Shown here one piece after another: positions 45,078-54,308 of a DNA stretch of 64,000 bases. The DNA is taken from assembly GCA_965652565.1 (NCBI GenBank), contig CBFGWL010000005.1, positions 1 to 64,000 of the forward strand, given 5' to 3'. The first letter of the stretch is position 1, and each line of letters begins with the position of its first letter. The position numbers and the translations under genes were made by a program. Under the pieces are notes generated by a model, which had not been told where the DNA came from, did not search any database, and saw only the letters and a list, made by a program, of their open reading frames with translations. Source of the stretch: RSA11 sp965652565 (GTDB lineage Bacteria > Actinomycetota > Thermoleophilia > Solirubrobacterales > 70-9).

Positions 45078-45413
45078 ATGTCCGTCCGCGCGCAGCGTGG
45101 CCAAGCCGCCGTCGAGTTCGTCGCAGTCCTGCCGCTCATCGCGGCGGCGACGCTCGCCCTCGGGCATCTGGCGCTCGCCGGTTACGCGCTGTGGAGCGCG
45201 GCCGACGCGGCCCGCGCCGGGGCACGCGCAGCGCACGTGGGCGCCGACGCCGTGGCGGCGGCCGAGCGCGCCGTACCCGCCCCGTTCGCGGCGCGCGCTC
45301 ACCGCGAGGGGGAGGAGGTCACCGTCAGGGTGCGGGCGCCGCGGCTTCTCCCCGTCCTGCCCCGGCTCTCGGTTTCGGCCAGCAGCGCTCTGGATCCGGC
45401 GGCAGGCGGATGA
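45078..45413 (+). CDS. TadE-like pseudopilin
   Basis: 111 residues with a TadE-type N-terminus: RGQAAVEFVAVLPLIAAATL, in which Gly-Gln-Ala-x-Val-Glu precedes the hydrophobic helix (about residues 14-38), then an extracellular region with few charges. TadE proteins are minor pilins of Flp/Tad systems. ATG start with TAGCGT (45064-45069) eight bases ahead. The next gene starts in its stop codon (ATGA). No TadA, TadB or TadC is in the window. Confidence 0.8.
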   Translation: MSVRAQRGQAAVEFVAVLPLIAAATLALGHLALAGYALWSAADAARAGARAAHVGADAVAAAERAVPAPFAARAHREGEEVTVRVRAPRLLPVLPRLSVSASSALDPAAGG

Positions 45414-45751
45414 CCGCCCAACGTGGACAGGCGTCGCTCGAGCTCGTCGCGGGCGTGCCCGTCCTGCTCCTGGCCGCCCTCGTCGCGTTGCAGCTGCTCG
45501 CGACCGGTCACGCCGCGGCGCTCGCCGACGGCGCCGCCGAAGCCGGCGCGCTCGCGGCGGCCTCGGGACGGCCCGCCGGGGAGGCCGCACGCGCCGCCCT
45601 GCCCGGCTGGGCGCGCGAGCGGATGGACGTGGATGCGCGCGGGGGGCGGGTCGAGGTGGCGCTGCGGCCGCCGGGAGTCGTGCCCGGGATCGCGAAGGCG
45701 CTCACCGTCCGCTCTACGGCATGGGCACGACCCGCGCCGGGGTCGCGATGA
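45410..45751 (+). CDS. Second TadE-like protein
   Basis: 113 residues with RGQASLELVAGVPVLLLAALV, the same pilin-like signature (Gly-Gln-x-x-x-Glu then a helix at about 13-35), and ending in a small extracellular domain (RVEVALRPPGVVP). ATG overlaps the upstream stop by four bases, and its own stop overlaps the next ATG in the same way. It is thus translated in a chain with its neighbours and is a probable minor pilin. Confidence 0.72.
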   Translation: MTAQRGQASLELVAGVPVLLLAALVALQLLATGHAAALADGAAEAGALAAASGRPAGEAARAALPGWARERMDVDARGGRVEVALRPPGVVPGIAKALTVRSTAWARPAPGSR

Positions 45752-47685
45752 GCGGCGCGCCGCTCGTGCTCGCGACGTCGCTGGGCGATGCGTCCGGCGG
45801 CCCGGCGCTAGCCGCCGCCCTCGCCGTGGCGCTGGCCCGCGGCCGGGAGGCGGCCGTGTTCGCGCGCCCGGCGGAGCGGGCGCCACGGCCCACCCTGCTC
45901 GCCTCGCGTGGTGCGCGCGAGCTGGAAAGGAGCCTGCGCGAAGCGGGCTTCGAGGCCGCCGCGCGCGGTGCGTACTGCGAGGTGCGCGTACCGGGTGAGG
46001 AGGGAGCGGAGGCGCTCGCGCGGGTTCGGAGCGCGAGCGGCGGGGCCCCGTGCGTCGCGTGGCTTGAGGAGCGCGACTGGCGCGCGGCGGTGGAGAGCGC
46101 GGCGTTCCGGGCCGATGCCGCGCTCATCCGCGCCGAGCGCGACCACGACCGCTCGCTGGCGGCCTTGCTCGCGATCGAGCTGCGCGGGCGCGGCCTCGCC
46201 CCGCACGTCGTCTTCGAGGCGCCGGGCACAGTGGGCGCGCGCCGGGCGCTGGCGGGGATCGATCCCGGCGGGCCGCTGGCGCGGCGCGCGGAGCGGATCG
46301 CGCAGCGGGCCGGGCGCTCGCCGCGTGCATCAGGGCGCCACGCCCGGGTCGGCGCGCCCGCCGCGGAGGCCGGCCAGGCGCTGCCTGTCGTCCTCGCAGC
46401 GGCGGCGTCGATCCTGATCGTGGCGCTCGTACTGACGCTGCTCGCGGCCACGACCACCGGCGCCTCGCGGCTCCAGCGGGCCGCCGACCTCGCCGCGGTC
46501 TCGGCCGCGCGATCGCTGCGCGACGACCACCCGCGCCTCTTCGAGCCGGCGCGGCTGCCCGGCGGCGCCCCGAACCCTCGCCACCTCAGCGTTGCCGAGT
46601 ACGAGCGGCGGGCGAGCGCCGCGGCGCGCCTCGCGCTCGAGCGCAACGGCGTGTCGCCCGGGCGCGCGGTCGTGAGCTTCCCTGCGTACGACCCGCCCAC
46701 GCGGGTGCGCGTCGCCGTCAGCGGGGTGGCAGAAGCACCAGCTCCGCGGCGCGAGCAGGGCCGTGTCGAGGCGCGCGCGTCCGCCACCGCTGAAGCGTTC
46801 CCGCTGGTTTCCGCGCCGCACGACCGGAGCGGCGGGACTATGGCGAGCGGCGGTGGATACGCGGGGCCGCTCGTCTTCCGAAGCGGCGAGGGTATGCGCC
46901 CCGACGTCGCGCGCGCCTACGACGCGCTGCGCGCCGCGGCGGCGCGGGCGGGCCACGCGCTCTACGTCAACTCGGGTTTTCGCTCCGACGCCGAGCAGGC
47001 GCGGCTGTTCGCCGCCAACCCGAACCCTCGCTGGGTGGCGCCGCCCGGGCAGTCGCTGCACCGGTGCGCGACGGAGCTCGACGTCGGCCCGCCGAGCGCA
47101 TACGGCTGGCTCGCGCGCAACGCGAGCCGCTTCGGCTTCGCGGTGCGCTACCCGTGGGAGCCCTGGCACCTGGGCTTCGTCGCGGGGCCCGAGCCCTGCA
47201 GCGCCGCGGCCGATCGGGTGCCGGCGGAGCCCGAGGCCGGCCGCCGCGATCTGCCCGCTTTCGTCCCCGAGCGCTTTCGCGCCCCGCTCGCGCGCGCGGC
47301 GGCGCGGCATGGTGTGCCGGCGCCGCTGCTCGCGGCCCAGCTCATGGCGGAGTCCGGCTTCAACCCGCTCGCCGTCTCCCGGGCGGGCGCCCAGGGCATC
47401 GCCCAGTTCATGCCGGCGACCGCGGCCGCGTACGGGCTGCGGGATCCGTTCGACCCGGTCGCGTCGATCAACGCGCAGGCCCGCCTCATGGCGGAGCTGC
47501 TCCAGCGTTTCGGCTCCACCGAGCTCGCCCTCGCCGCCTACAACGCGGGGCCGGGCGCCGTGGCCGCATGCAACTGCATGCCGCCCTATGCCGAGACCCA
47601 GGCTTATGTTGCGCGGATCATGGGCCTGCTCGGTGGGGCTGGGTGGGCGCCGCCACCGGTGCTGGAGGTGCGCCTCGTCCGCTGA
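45748..47685 (+). CDS. Fusion: cytoplasmic domain, Tad domain, VanY peptidase and lytic transglycosylase
   Basis: A 645-residue protein I have not seen described. Residues 1-200 are a degenerate ParA/P-loop-like domain (LVLATSLGDASGG) without a proper Walker A. Residues 206-255 are a Tad domain with a membrane helix (212-236) and LQRAADLAAVSAAR. Residues 385-480 are a VanY-type D,D-carboxypeptidase with zinc ligands His438, Asp445 and His474 (SLHRCATELD, EPWHLGF). Residues 508-630 are an SLT lytic transglycosylase with Glu535 (MAESGFN), GIAQFMPAT and AYNAGPG. So peptidoglycan peptide and glycan cleavage are joined to a pilus-type anchor. It ends the two-TadE operon. Confidence 0.82.
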   Translation: MSGAPLVLATSLGDASGGPALAAALAVALARGREAAVFARPAERAPRPTLLASRGARELERSLREAGFEAAARGAYCEVRVPGEEGAEALARVRSASGGAPCVAWLEERDWRAAVESAAFRADAALIRAERDHDRSLAALLAIELRGRGLAPHVVFEAPGTVGARRALAGIDPGGPLARRAERIAQRAGRSPRASGRHARVGAPAAEAGQALPVVLAAAASILIVALVLTLLAATTTGASRLQRAADLAAVSAARSLRDDHPRLFEPARLPGGAPNPRHLSVAEYERRASAAARLALERNGVSPGRAVVSFPAYDPPTRVRVAVSGVAEAPAPRREQGRVEARASATAEAFPLVSAPHDRSGGTMASGGGYAGPLVFRSGEGMRPDVARAYDALRAAAARAGHALYVNSGFRSDAEQARLFAANPNPRWVAPPGQSLHRCATELDVGPPSAYGWLARNASRFGFAVRYPWEPWHLGFVAGPEPCSAAADRVPAEPEAGRRDLPAFVPERFRAPLARAAARHGVPAPLLAAQLMAESGFNPLAVSRAGAQGIAQFMPATAAAYGLRDPFDPVASINAQARLMAELLQRFGSTELALAAYNAGPGAVAACNCMPPYAETQAYVARIMGLLGGAGWAPPPVLEVRLVR

Positions 47686-47700
47686 GTCCCCGGACGCGAA

Positions 47701-47724
47701 AGCGGCGGCCCGGAGGCCGCCGCT
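47701..47724. terminator. Bidirectional terminator
   Basis: A perfect 10-bp stem AGCGGCGGCC/GGCCGCCGCT with loop CGGA, lying between convergent genes. On the minus strand it is followed by TTCGCG. Confidence 0.65.
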
Positions 47725-47752
47725 CTCGTGAAAACCTTCCTCCCGGACGCGC

Positions 47753-48208
47753 TCAGTTAGCGGTGAGCGTGCCCTCCATGCCGGCCTGGCGGTGGCCCGG
47801 GACGGAGCAGTAGAACGTGTACTCGCCCGGCTCGAGCTCGACCGTCGCCTCGGTGGTGTCGTTCGTGATGATGTCCGTGCCACCGAGGTCGTTGCCGTCA
47901 GCGTCCTCGATGCGCACGTCGTGCGGCGTCGGGGACTCGTTGATCAGGCTCAGCGTCACGTTGCCGGCCTGGGTCTCGACGGACTTCTCCTCGTAGGTGA
48001 GGCCACCCTTGGGGTCCGCCGTGAACTCGACGGTGCCGCCCTCGCCGCCGCCGTTCGCCTCGCCGTCGTCGGCGGGCTCCTCAGCGGTCGTCTCGGTCGT
48101 CGTGGCGGCCTCGCCGCCCGTGTCGGCATCGTCGTCGTCGCCGCACGCGGCCATGCCGAACATGGCGAGCACGAGCGCGGCGAGCAGAATCAGGAACTTG
48201 CGGGTCAA
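47753..48208 (-). CDS. Cupredoxin (plastocyanin-like) lipoprotein
   Basis: 151 residues. The signal peptide ends in a lipobox-like MAAC (Cys22), followed by an acidic Ser/Thr-poor linker (DDDDADTGG, then Glu/Ala/Thr). The cupredoxin domain has the copper ligands His in TPHDV, Cys and His in FYCSVPGH, and Met in GMEG, a type 1 copper set. It probably carries electrons outside the membrane. TTG start with AAAGGAG seven bases upstream. No oxidase gene is adjacent. Confidence 0.85.
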   Translation of the reverse strand: MTRKFLILLAALVLAMFGMAACGDDDDADTGGEAATTTETTAEEPADDGEANGGGEGGTVEFTADPKGGLTYEEKSVETQAGNVTLSLINESPTPHDVRIEDADGNDLGGTDIITNDTTEATVELEPGEYTFYCSVPGHRQAGMEGTLTAN

Positions 48209-48258
48209 GTCCTCACTCCTTTCGTTATGTCGCCGGCGAGTCTATGAACTCGCCGCCG

Positions 48259-49791
48259 TCACGGGCGACAGTCGCGCCGCAGGGAGTCGTGGCGCTTGAG
48301 GATGTCGAGCTTGAGCACGGCGGGGGCGCGCGCGTGCCGGCGCTGCAGCGCGAGCAGGCGGTTCCCGCACGGCGTGCACCGCCGCTTCGCGGCGCGCAGC
48401 GCGCTCGCCGTGCTGGCGCCGCTTCCGCGCGCGACCCGCGCCTGCAGGCTCTCGATGCGCCGCACACACGGGACGCACCGCTTCGTCAAGCGCGCGTGGC
48501 GGCGTTCCAGGCGGCGTCGCTTCGCGCCGGCGCTCCGCTCGATGGCCCTCGTCAGCCGGGTCAGGCGGCGGGTGCACCCGGACACGCGCCACTCGCGGAT
48601 GGGCCTACAGGCGGGGTGCCCGCCGCGCTTCATCCGGCCCGCGAAGGCGCAGTACGCAGGCTTCGGCACAAACGGGGAGAAGGACGCGATCGCGCCGAAG
48701 CCGTACTCCCGGTCGGTGGGGGGCAGCTCGATCCGATCGGCGAGCGTGTGGAAGACCAGCGCCTTGACGTCGCGCATGGTGATGATCCGCCGGTAGGCGC
48801 GCGCCAGCGCGTCGGCTTGGACCTTCGGCCGGACCCCGGTCGCTCCCGTCGTCGAGAGCCCGAACTCGCTCACCCAGAGCTTCGCGTCGTTGTCCTTGTA
48901 GCGCCGCTTGATCTTGCGCACGTCCCGGAATACGGCGCCCAGGAGGGTGTCCTTCCCGTACTTTCGGTGCTGGGCGGAGTGGTGGAAGCTGATCCCGTCC
49001 ATGCGCTTTCGCAGCCTGGGATCCGCCTCGTAGGTCAGCTTCAGGAACTCCGCGGCCCGCAGGCGGATGTTGAGGCCCAGGCTGTCGCGCTCGGTCGTCT
49101 GCGTGGGGGCCAGCGCGCCGCCGATCACCTTCATCTTCGGGTTGACGGCCTTGATCGCGTCGTACGCGGAGATCACCAGCGCCGCGTAGCGCGCCGGCTC
49201 CGGCCGCGGCTTGTAGAAGCTGGTCAGGTTGGGCTCGTTCCAGATCTCGATGCCGGCCGCATTGGGGAAGCGGCGCGCGACCTCGGCCGCGAACTCCGCC
49301 CACTCCCCGAGCATCGCCGGCCGCGGCGGGTACTCGCAGCCGCGGATGCCCTCGCAGAGCTGCGCCGCAAGGGTCGTGTCGCGCGCCCACTTCGGAGCGA
49401 TCGCGATCGTGATCAGCGGGCGGATTCCCTTCGCCTGGAGGGCCTCGTAGACACGCTCGTAGCGGGCCCAGTTCGCCTGTGACCACACGTCCCGGACCGG
49501 CTCGACCAGCAGCCAGTCGATGGTGAAGCGCAGGGTGTTCGCTCCGCCCCGTTTCGCGAGGCGCGCGACGTCCCGCGGCTGCCAGCCGTGGGCGTCGCCG
49601 AGCACGTTCGGCTCGTGGTAGCCGAAGAACTTCCCGGGCGGGGGGACTTGCACGACCGCCGCCTCCCGGCCGCCGGGATCCGGGGCCCGGTACGCGGCCA
49701 CGGCTGCGGGCGCGCTCGCGCACGCGACCACGAAGGTCGCTGCCAGCGCGCGCAGCAGCGTGCGGCCCCACCGTTGCCCCGTCCGGTCCAC
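48259..49791 (-). CDS. Secreted GH-A-clan glycosidase paralogue 1 with six-Cys basic domain
   Basis: 510 residues. The signal peptide is residues 1-33. The TIM barrel spans about 45-375, with the acid/base Glu in IEIWNEPNLTSFYKPR and the nucleophile Glu in LWVSEFGLST, like GH39/GH5 families; the polysaccharide is unknown. Residues 375-400 hold a CAFAGR-x-GGHPAC loop. Residues about 405-510 are a very basic helical domain with six cysteines, including CVPC and CTPC. GTG start with TAGCTT nine bases ahead on this strand. It neighbours paralogue 2. Confidence 0.85.
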   Translation of the reverse strand: MDRTGQRWGRTLLRALAATFVVACASAPAAVAAYRAPDPGGREAAVVQVPPPGKFFGYHEPNVLGDAHGWQPRDVARLAKRGGANTLRFTIDWLLVEPVRDVWSQANWARYERVYEALQAKGIRPLITIAIAPKWARDTTLAAQLCEGIRGCEYPPRPAMLGEWAEFAAEVARRFPNAAGIEIWNEPNLTSFYKPRPEPARYAALVISAYDAIKAVNPKMKVIGGALAPTQTTERDSLGLNIRLRAAEFLKLTYEADPRLRKRMDGISFHHSAQHRKYGKDTLLGAVFRDVRKIKRRYKDNDAKLWVSEFGLSTTGATGVRPKVQADALARAYRRIITMRDVKALVFHTLADRIELPPTDREYGFGAIASFSPFVPKPAYCAFAGRMKRGGHPACRPIREWRVSGCTRRLTRLTRAIERSAGAKRRRLERRHARLTKRCVPCVRRIESLQARVARGSGASTASALRAAKRRCTPCGNRLLALQRRHARAPAVLKLDILKRHDSLRRDCRP

Positions 49792-49847
49792 CGGCCCCTG
49801 AAGCTACCCGCGCGCGCCGGCGCCCGCAACTGGGAACCCGCGGGCGG

Positions 49848-51422
49848 TCAGGGCTTGCAGCTGCGCCGCAGGCGCTCGTAGCGGATGCGGTAGTCGAGCT
49901 TCTCGGTGACGAGCCCGCGCGCGAACTTTCCGCGGATCGTCTCCGCGCGCTCGAGGCACGGCCCGCACTCGCGGCGCAACCGGGCGATCCGCGGCTTGAG
50001 CTTCCGGCGCTCGGCCTTGCTCGCGCCGCGCATCAGGGCGCGGGCGACCGCGATGCGGCGCTGGCACGGCAGGCAATGGCGCTCCACGCGCTCGGCCGTG
50101 CGCTCCAGGCGCTTGCGGGCCGCGCCCTTCGCGTTCCGTGCCTTGCGTGCCAGCTGGAGGACCCGCTTCACGCACTTGGCGATTTTGATCCGCTCGCGTA
50201 CGGGCGCGCAGCCACCGTAGGGGTCGCTCGGCCTGAAGCGGCCGGCGAACGCGCAGTAGGCGGGCTTGGGGGTGAGCGGATCCCAGTCCGCGATCAGCCC
50301 GAACCCGAAGGCCTTGTCGCTTGGCGGCAGCTCGATCCGATCGCGCAGCGTGTGGACCACGAACGCCCGCACATCGCGCATCGTCATGGTCTTGCGATAG
50401 GCGCGCACCAGGGAGCGAGCCTGGACCTTGGGGGTCACGCGGCGGCCGGCCGAGGTGGAGAGCCCGAACTCGCTGATCCACAAGGGGCGCTTGCGCGTGT
50501 CGTAGCGGTTGCGCATGCGCCGCACGTCGCGCATCACCGCGCCCAGGAGCGAGCCCGCGCGGTAGCGGTTCTCCTGCGAGGAGTGGTGGAAGCTGAGCGC
50601 GTCGAGATGGCCGCGCAGGCTCGGCTTGGCTCGATACGCGCGCCCGAGGAACTGGTCCGCCGCGAACCGGATCACCTTGCCGTCCGGCCCGCGCACGGTC
50701 TGCTGCGTGGGCGCCAGCGCGCCCGCGAGGACCAGGATGCCGGGGTTCTCCGCCTTGATCGCGTTGTACGCCGTCTTGACGAGCCGCGCGTAGAAGCGCG
50801 GCTGCGGCCGCGGCTTGTAGAAGCTGGTCAGGTTCGGTTCGTTCCAGATCTCGATCGCCACCGACTCCGGAAAGCGGCTGGCCACCTCGGCGGCGAACTC
50901 CGCCCACTCGTCGAGCATCCCGGGGCGGGGCGGGTACTCGCAACCGCGGATGTCGCTGCCGGGGATCGGCACGCAGTCCTGGGGTAGCCCCTCCTCGCGC
51001 GCCCACGGGGGCGCCGTGGCGATCGTGATCAGCGGCTTGATGCCGGCCGCGACCAGGGCGTCGTAAGCGTTCTCGACGCGCTGCCACTCCGCGGGATCCC
51101 ACTCGTCGCGCTGCGGCTCGACGAAGTGCCAATCGATCGTGAACCGGAAGATCTCGGCGCCCGCGCCGGCGGCGATCTCGGCGACCTGCTCGGGCGTCCA
51201 CTCGCCGGGCCCGTGACTGATGATGAAGTTGTCGTGGATCCCGAAGAGCCGGTTGCCCGGGGGAGGGACGGGGACGACCGCGCGCTCGCGCCCGCCCGGG
51301 TTGGGCGCGTCGATGTAGATGGGCCGCGCCTGCGCGGAGTCGGCGGCGAGCACGCAGGCGCACGCGACGGTCGCCGCGATCAACCCCAACGCGAAGCCCA
51401 TCCCTAGGTTCCCCGCCCGCAT
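49848..51422 (-). CDS. Secreted GH-A-clan glycosidase paralogue 2 with six-Cys basic domain
   Basis: 524 residues. The signal peptide is MRAGNLGMGFALGLIAATVA and onward to about residue 32. The barrel has IEIWNEPNLTSFYKPR and LWISEFGLST as the two catalytic glutamates, with HHSSQENRY between. It shares GCEYPPRP and CAFAGR with paralogues 1 and 3. The last 110 residues repeat the six-Cys pattern: a lone Cys, CLPC, CGPC and a terminal Cys. ATG 51422 is chosen, with TACGTT nine bases upstream; longer frames have no signal peptide at the start. Substrate unknown. Confidence 0.85.
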   Translation of the reverse strand: MRAGNLGMGFALGLIAATVACACVLAADSAQARPIYIDAPNPGGRERAVVPVPPPGNRLFGIHDNFIISHGPGEWTPEQVAEIAAGAGAEIFRFTIDWHFVEPQRDEWDPAEWQRVENAYDALVAAGIKPLITIATAPPWAREEGLPQDCVPIPGSDIRGCEYPPRPGMLDEWAEFAAEVASRFPESVAIEIWNEPNLTSFYKPRPQPRFYARLVKTAYNAIKAENPGILVLAGALAPTQQTVRGPDGKVIRFAADQFLGRAYRAKPSLRGHLDALSFHHSSQENRYRAGSLLGAVMRDVRRMRNRYDTRKRPLWISEFGLSTSAGRRVTPKVQARSLVRAYRKTMTMRDVRAFVVHTLRDRIELPPSDKAFGFGLIADWDPLTPKPAYCAFAGRFRPSDPYGGCAPVRERIKIAKCVKRVLQLARKARNAKGAARKRLERTAERVERHCLPCQRRIAVARALMRGASKAERRKLKPRIARLRRECGPCLERAETIRGKFARGLVTEKLDYRIRYERLRRSCKP

Positions 51423-51513
51423 CAGTGGGACAACGTAGCGCGCCGGTGTGGCCCACCGCAAACGCCATCCGGCGCCCGCATCCGCCCGAGACGGTATGCC
51501 TAACCTTGAAGGG

Positions 51514-53403
51514 GTGAGCACGATCGAGCCCAGTTCCGAGCTCTCGCGGGCGGCCGGGGGTGATCTGACGGCGCAGCGCCGGGCGTTGCCCGACGAGCCG
51601 GGCGTGTACATCTTCCGCGACAAGGAGGGGAAGGTGCTCTACGTCGGCAAGGCGCGCTCGATCCGTAAGCGCGTCGGCGGCCACTTCTCCGGTAAGACCC
51701 GCAGCCTCGCGATGACGACCCAGGTCGACTCGATCGAGTTCCTCGTCACCGCCACGGAGGCCGACGCCCTCCTCGCCGAACAACAGTTCATCAAGCGCTA
51801 CCGGCCGATCTTCAACATCCGGCTGCGCGACGACAAGTCGTACCCCTACATCGGGATCAGCCTCGATGAGGAGTTCCCGCGCGTGTACTTCACGCGCGAG
51901 CGCCACCGCTCCGGCCGGGTGTACTTCGGCCCCTACTCGAACGCGAAGCGCACGCGCGAGACGCTCGAGCTCCTGGGCAAGCTGTTCCAGTACCGCACGT
52001 GCGACGGCCCGGAGCCCGGCCGGCGCTCCGGAGTGCCGTGCCTCGACTACTACATCAAGCGCTGCCAGGCGCCCTGCGTCGGCTACATCGATCGCGAGGA
52101 GTACCGCCGCAACATCGAGGCGATCGTGGGCTTCCTCTCCGGGCGCTACCGCGACGTGGAGCGCGACCTCGAGCGGAAGATGGCCGAGGCGGCGCGCCGC
52201 GAGGAGTTCGAGGCGGCGGCGGTCTACCGCGACCGCCTGGAGGCCGTGCGCTCGCTCATGCAGCGGCGCAGCGTGGCGGGGGAGTCGCTCGACACGGCGG
52301 ACGTGATCGCGGTCGCGATCGACGGCACGACCGCGAACGCCCAGGTCTTCCAGGTGCGTGACGGGATCCTCGCGGAGCGGCAGAGCTTCTACATGTCGAA
52401 CGAGGCCGAGCGCGATGAGGGCGAGGTGACCGAGGAGTTCATCGCCCAGTACTACTCGGCCGCGCCCGCGATCCCCAAGCTGATCGTCGTCGGGGAGGCG
52501 GTGCGCGAGCGCGCCGAGCTGCTCGAGCAGGCGCTCGCCAGCCGCCGCGGCGGGCCCGTGGAGGTACGGGTCGCCGAGCGTGGCGACAAGCGCCGGATCC
52601 GCGAGCTCGCGGAACGCAATGCGAAGCTCGCGCTTGGGCAGGACCGCCTGCGCCGCGAACGCCGGCGCGCGGCGCGCGTGGACGCGGTCGCCGCCCTGGG
52701 CGAGGTCCTCGGGCTGGAATCGATGCCGATCCGGATCGAGGGATTCGACATCTCGAACATCGGCGGCGAGCACACGGTCGCCTCAATGGTGGTGTTTGAG
52801 GGCGGGGCGCCCAAGAAGGCGCACTACCGCCGCTTCCGGATCCGGGGCGACCGGAGCAAGGGCCCCGACGACTTCGCCTCGATGGAGGAGGTGCTCTCGC
52901 GCCGCCTCGCGCGGCTCATCGAGCAGGGCGACCGCTCGCCGCACGACGCCGAGCTCGACGAGAGCTTCGCCGCCGTGCCGGATCTGATCGTGATCGACGG
53001 CGGCAAGGGCCAGCTCGGCGCAGCCGTGCGCGCCCTGCGCGACCGTGGCATCGCCGTGATCTCGCTGGCCAAGCGGCTGGAGGAGGTCTACGTGCCGGGA
53101 CGCTCGGATCCCGTGCCGATCCCGCGCGACTCCGACGCCCTGCGCCTGCTCCAGCGGGTGCGCGACGAGGCGCACCGCTTCGCGCTCGACTTCCACCGCA
53201 ACCGCCGGGACACCGCGATGACCCACTCACTGCTCGACGAGCTGCGCGGCGTCGGCCCGGTGCGCAAGCGGGCGCTGCTCCAGCACTTCGGGTCGCCTGA
53301 GCGGATCGTCAACGCGAGCCGCGAGGAGCTCGCGGGCGTCCCGGGGATCCCGAGTAAGCTCGCCAGCGAGATCCACCGCCAGTTGCACAAGGCCGGGCGA
53401 TGA
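51514..53403 (+). CDS. uvrC: Excinuclease ABC subunit C
   Basis: Makes both incisions in nucleotide excision repair. The GIY-YIG nuclease is at the N-terminus (EPGVYIFRDKEGKVLYVGKA). The UVR/UvrB-binding motif is EFEAAAVYRDRLEAV. The RNase H-like nuclease begins EGFDISNIGGEHTVASMVVF, and tandem helix-hairpin-helix motifs close the protein (LRGVGPVRKRALLQHFGS). About 629 residues. I start at GTG 51514, seven bases after TAACCT (51501-51506), rather than ATG 51496 or upstream. rapZ overlaps its stop. Confidence 0.96.
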   Translation: MSTIEPSSELSRAAGGDLTAQRRALPDEPGVYIFRDKEGKVLYVGKARSIRKRVGGHFSGKTRSLAMTTQVDSIEFLVTATEADALLAEQQFIKRYRPIFNIRLRDDKSYPYIGISLDEEFPRVYFTRERHRSGRVYFGPYSNAKRTRETLELLGKLFQYRTCDGPEPGRRSGVPCLDYYIKRCQAPCVGYIDREEYRRNIEAIVGFLSGRYRDVERDLERKMAEAARREEFEAAAVYRDRLEAVRSLMQRRSVAGESLDTADVIAVAIDGTTANAQVFQVRDGILAERQSFYMSNEAERDEGEVTEEFIAQYYSAAPAIPKLIVVGEAVRERAELLEQALASRRGGPVEVRVAERGDKRRIRELAERNAKLALGQDRLRRERRRAARVDAVAALGEVLGLESMPIRIEGFDISNIGGEHTVASMVVFEGGAPKKAHYRRFRIRGDRSKGPDDFASMEEVLSRRLARLIEQGDRSPHDAELDESFAAVPDLIVIDGGKGQLGAAVRALRDRGIAVISLAKRLEEVYVPGRSDPVPIPRDSDALRLLQRVRDEAHRFALDFHRNRRDTAMTHSLLDELRGVGPVRKRALLQHFGSPERIVNASREELAGVPGIPSKLASEIHRQLHKAGR

Positions 53404-54299
53404 GCGCCGTGAACCCGCAGGTGATGGCAGCCCAGAACGTCGAGCTCTACGTCATCACCGGGTATTCCGGGGCCGGCAAAACCGAGGCGATCGCGGCCTT
53501 CGAGGACTCCGGCTACTTCTGCGTCGACAACCTGCCGCCTCGAATGATCAGGGCGCTGGGCGAGCTGTTCGCGCACGAGGGCAGCGGCGTGCGGCGCGCT
53601 GCGGTCGTCTCGGATGTGCGCGGCGGCAAGTACTTCGACGAGCTCGAGGCGGTGCTGGGCGAGCTCCGCTCCGAGGGCCTCGACCCCACCGTCCTCTTCC
53701 TCGAGGCCGACGACGAGGCGCTCCTGCGCCGCTTCAAGGCGACGCGTAGGCGCCACCCGATGGCGCCCGAAGGCCGCGTGACCGACGGCATCCGCGCGGA
53801 GCGAGCGGTGCTCGCGCCGCTGCGGGAGCGCGCCGACGTCGTGATCGACACGAGCGAGCTCACCGGCGGCGGGCTGCGCCGCAAGATCGCCACCGAGCTG
53901 CTCGCGCCGGGCACCACGAGCAAGCTCTCCGTGACCATCCTGACGTTCGGTTTCAAGCACGGCCCGCCCCGCGACGCCGACCTCGTCTTCGACGTGCGCT
54001 TCCTGCCCAACCCCCACTACCAGGAGGACCTGCGCCCGCTGACGGGCCTCGACCAGCGGGTCATCGAACACGTCGAGACCGGCGAGGTCGCGCGCGAGTT
54101 CTACGACCGGCTCTTCCCGCTGCTCGATTACCTCCTGCCGGCGTACGTCGGGGAGGGCAAGACGCACCTGACGATCGCGGTCGGCTGCACGGGCGGCCGC
54201 CACCGGTCGATCACGGTCGCGGGGCGGATCGCCCAGCACCTCACGGGCATGCCCGACGTGGCCGTACGCGTCGTCCACCGCGACGCCGAGCTCGACTAG
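53400..54299 (+). CDS. rapZ: RapZ/YvcJ-family nucleotide-binding protein
   Basis: 299 residues. Walker A GYSGAGKTEA near residue 21, VDNLPPRMI, the FLEADDEALLRRFKATRRRHP block, and the C-terminal VGCTGGRHRSI typical of RapZ. In Enterobacteria RapZ guides RNase E to GlmZ; in Gram-positives its role is less clear. The ATG overlaps the uvrC stop (ATGA). The family's usual neighbours yvcK and whiA are absent; minus-strand glycosidases follow instead. Confidence 0.93.
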   Translation: MSAVNPQVMAAQNVELYVITGYSGAGKTEAIAAFEDSGYFCVDNLPPRMIRALGELFAHEGSGVRRAAVVSDVRGGKYFDELEAVLGELRSEGLDPTVLFLEADDEALLRRFKATRRRHPMAPEGRVTDGIRAERAVLAPLRERADVVIDTSELTGGGLRRKIATELLAPGTTSKLSVTILTFGFKHGPPRDADLVFDVRFLPNPHYQEDLRPLTGLDQRVIEHVETGEVAREFYDRLFPLLDYLLPAYVGEGKTHLTIAVGCTGGRHRSITVAGRIAQHLTGMPDVAVRVVHRDAELD

Positions 54300-54308
54300 C
54301 GGCGGAGA

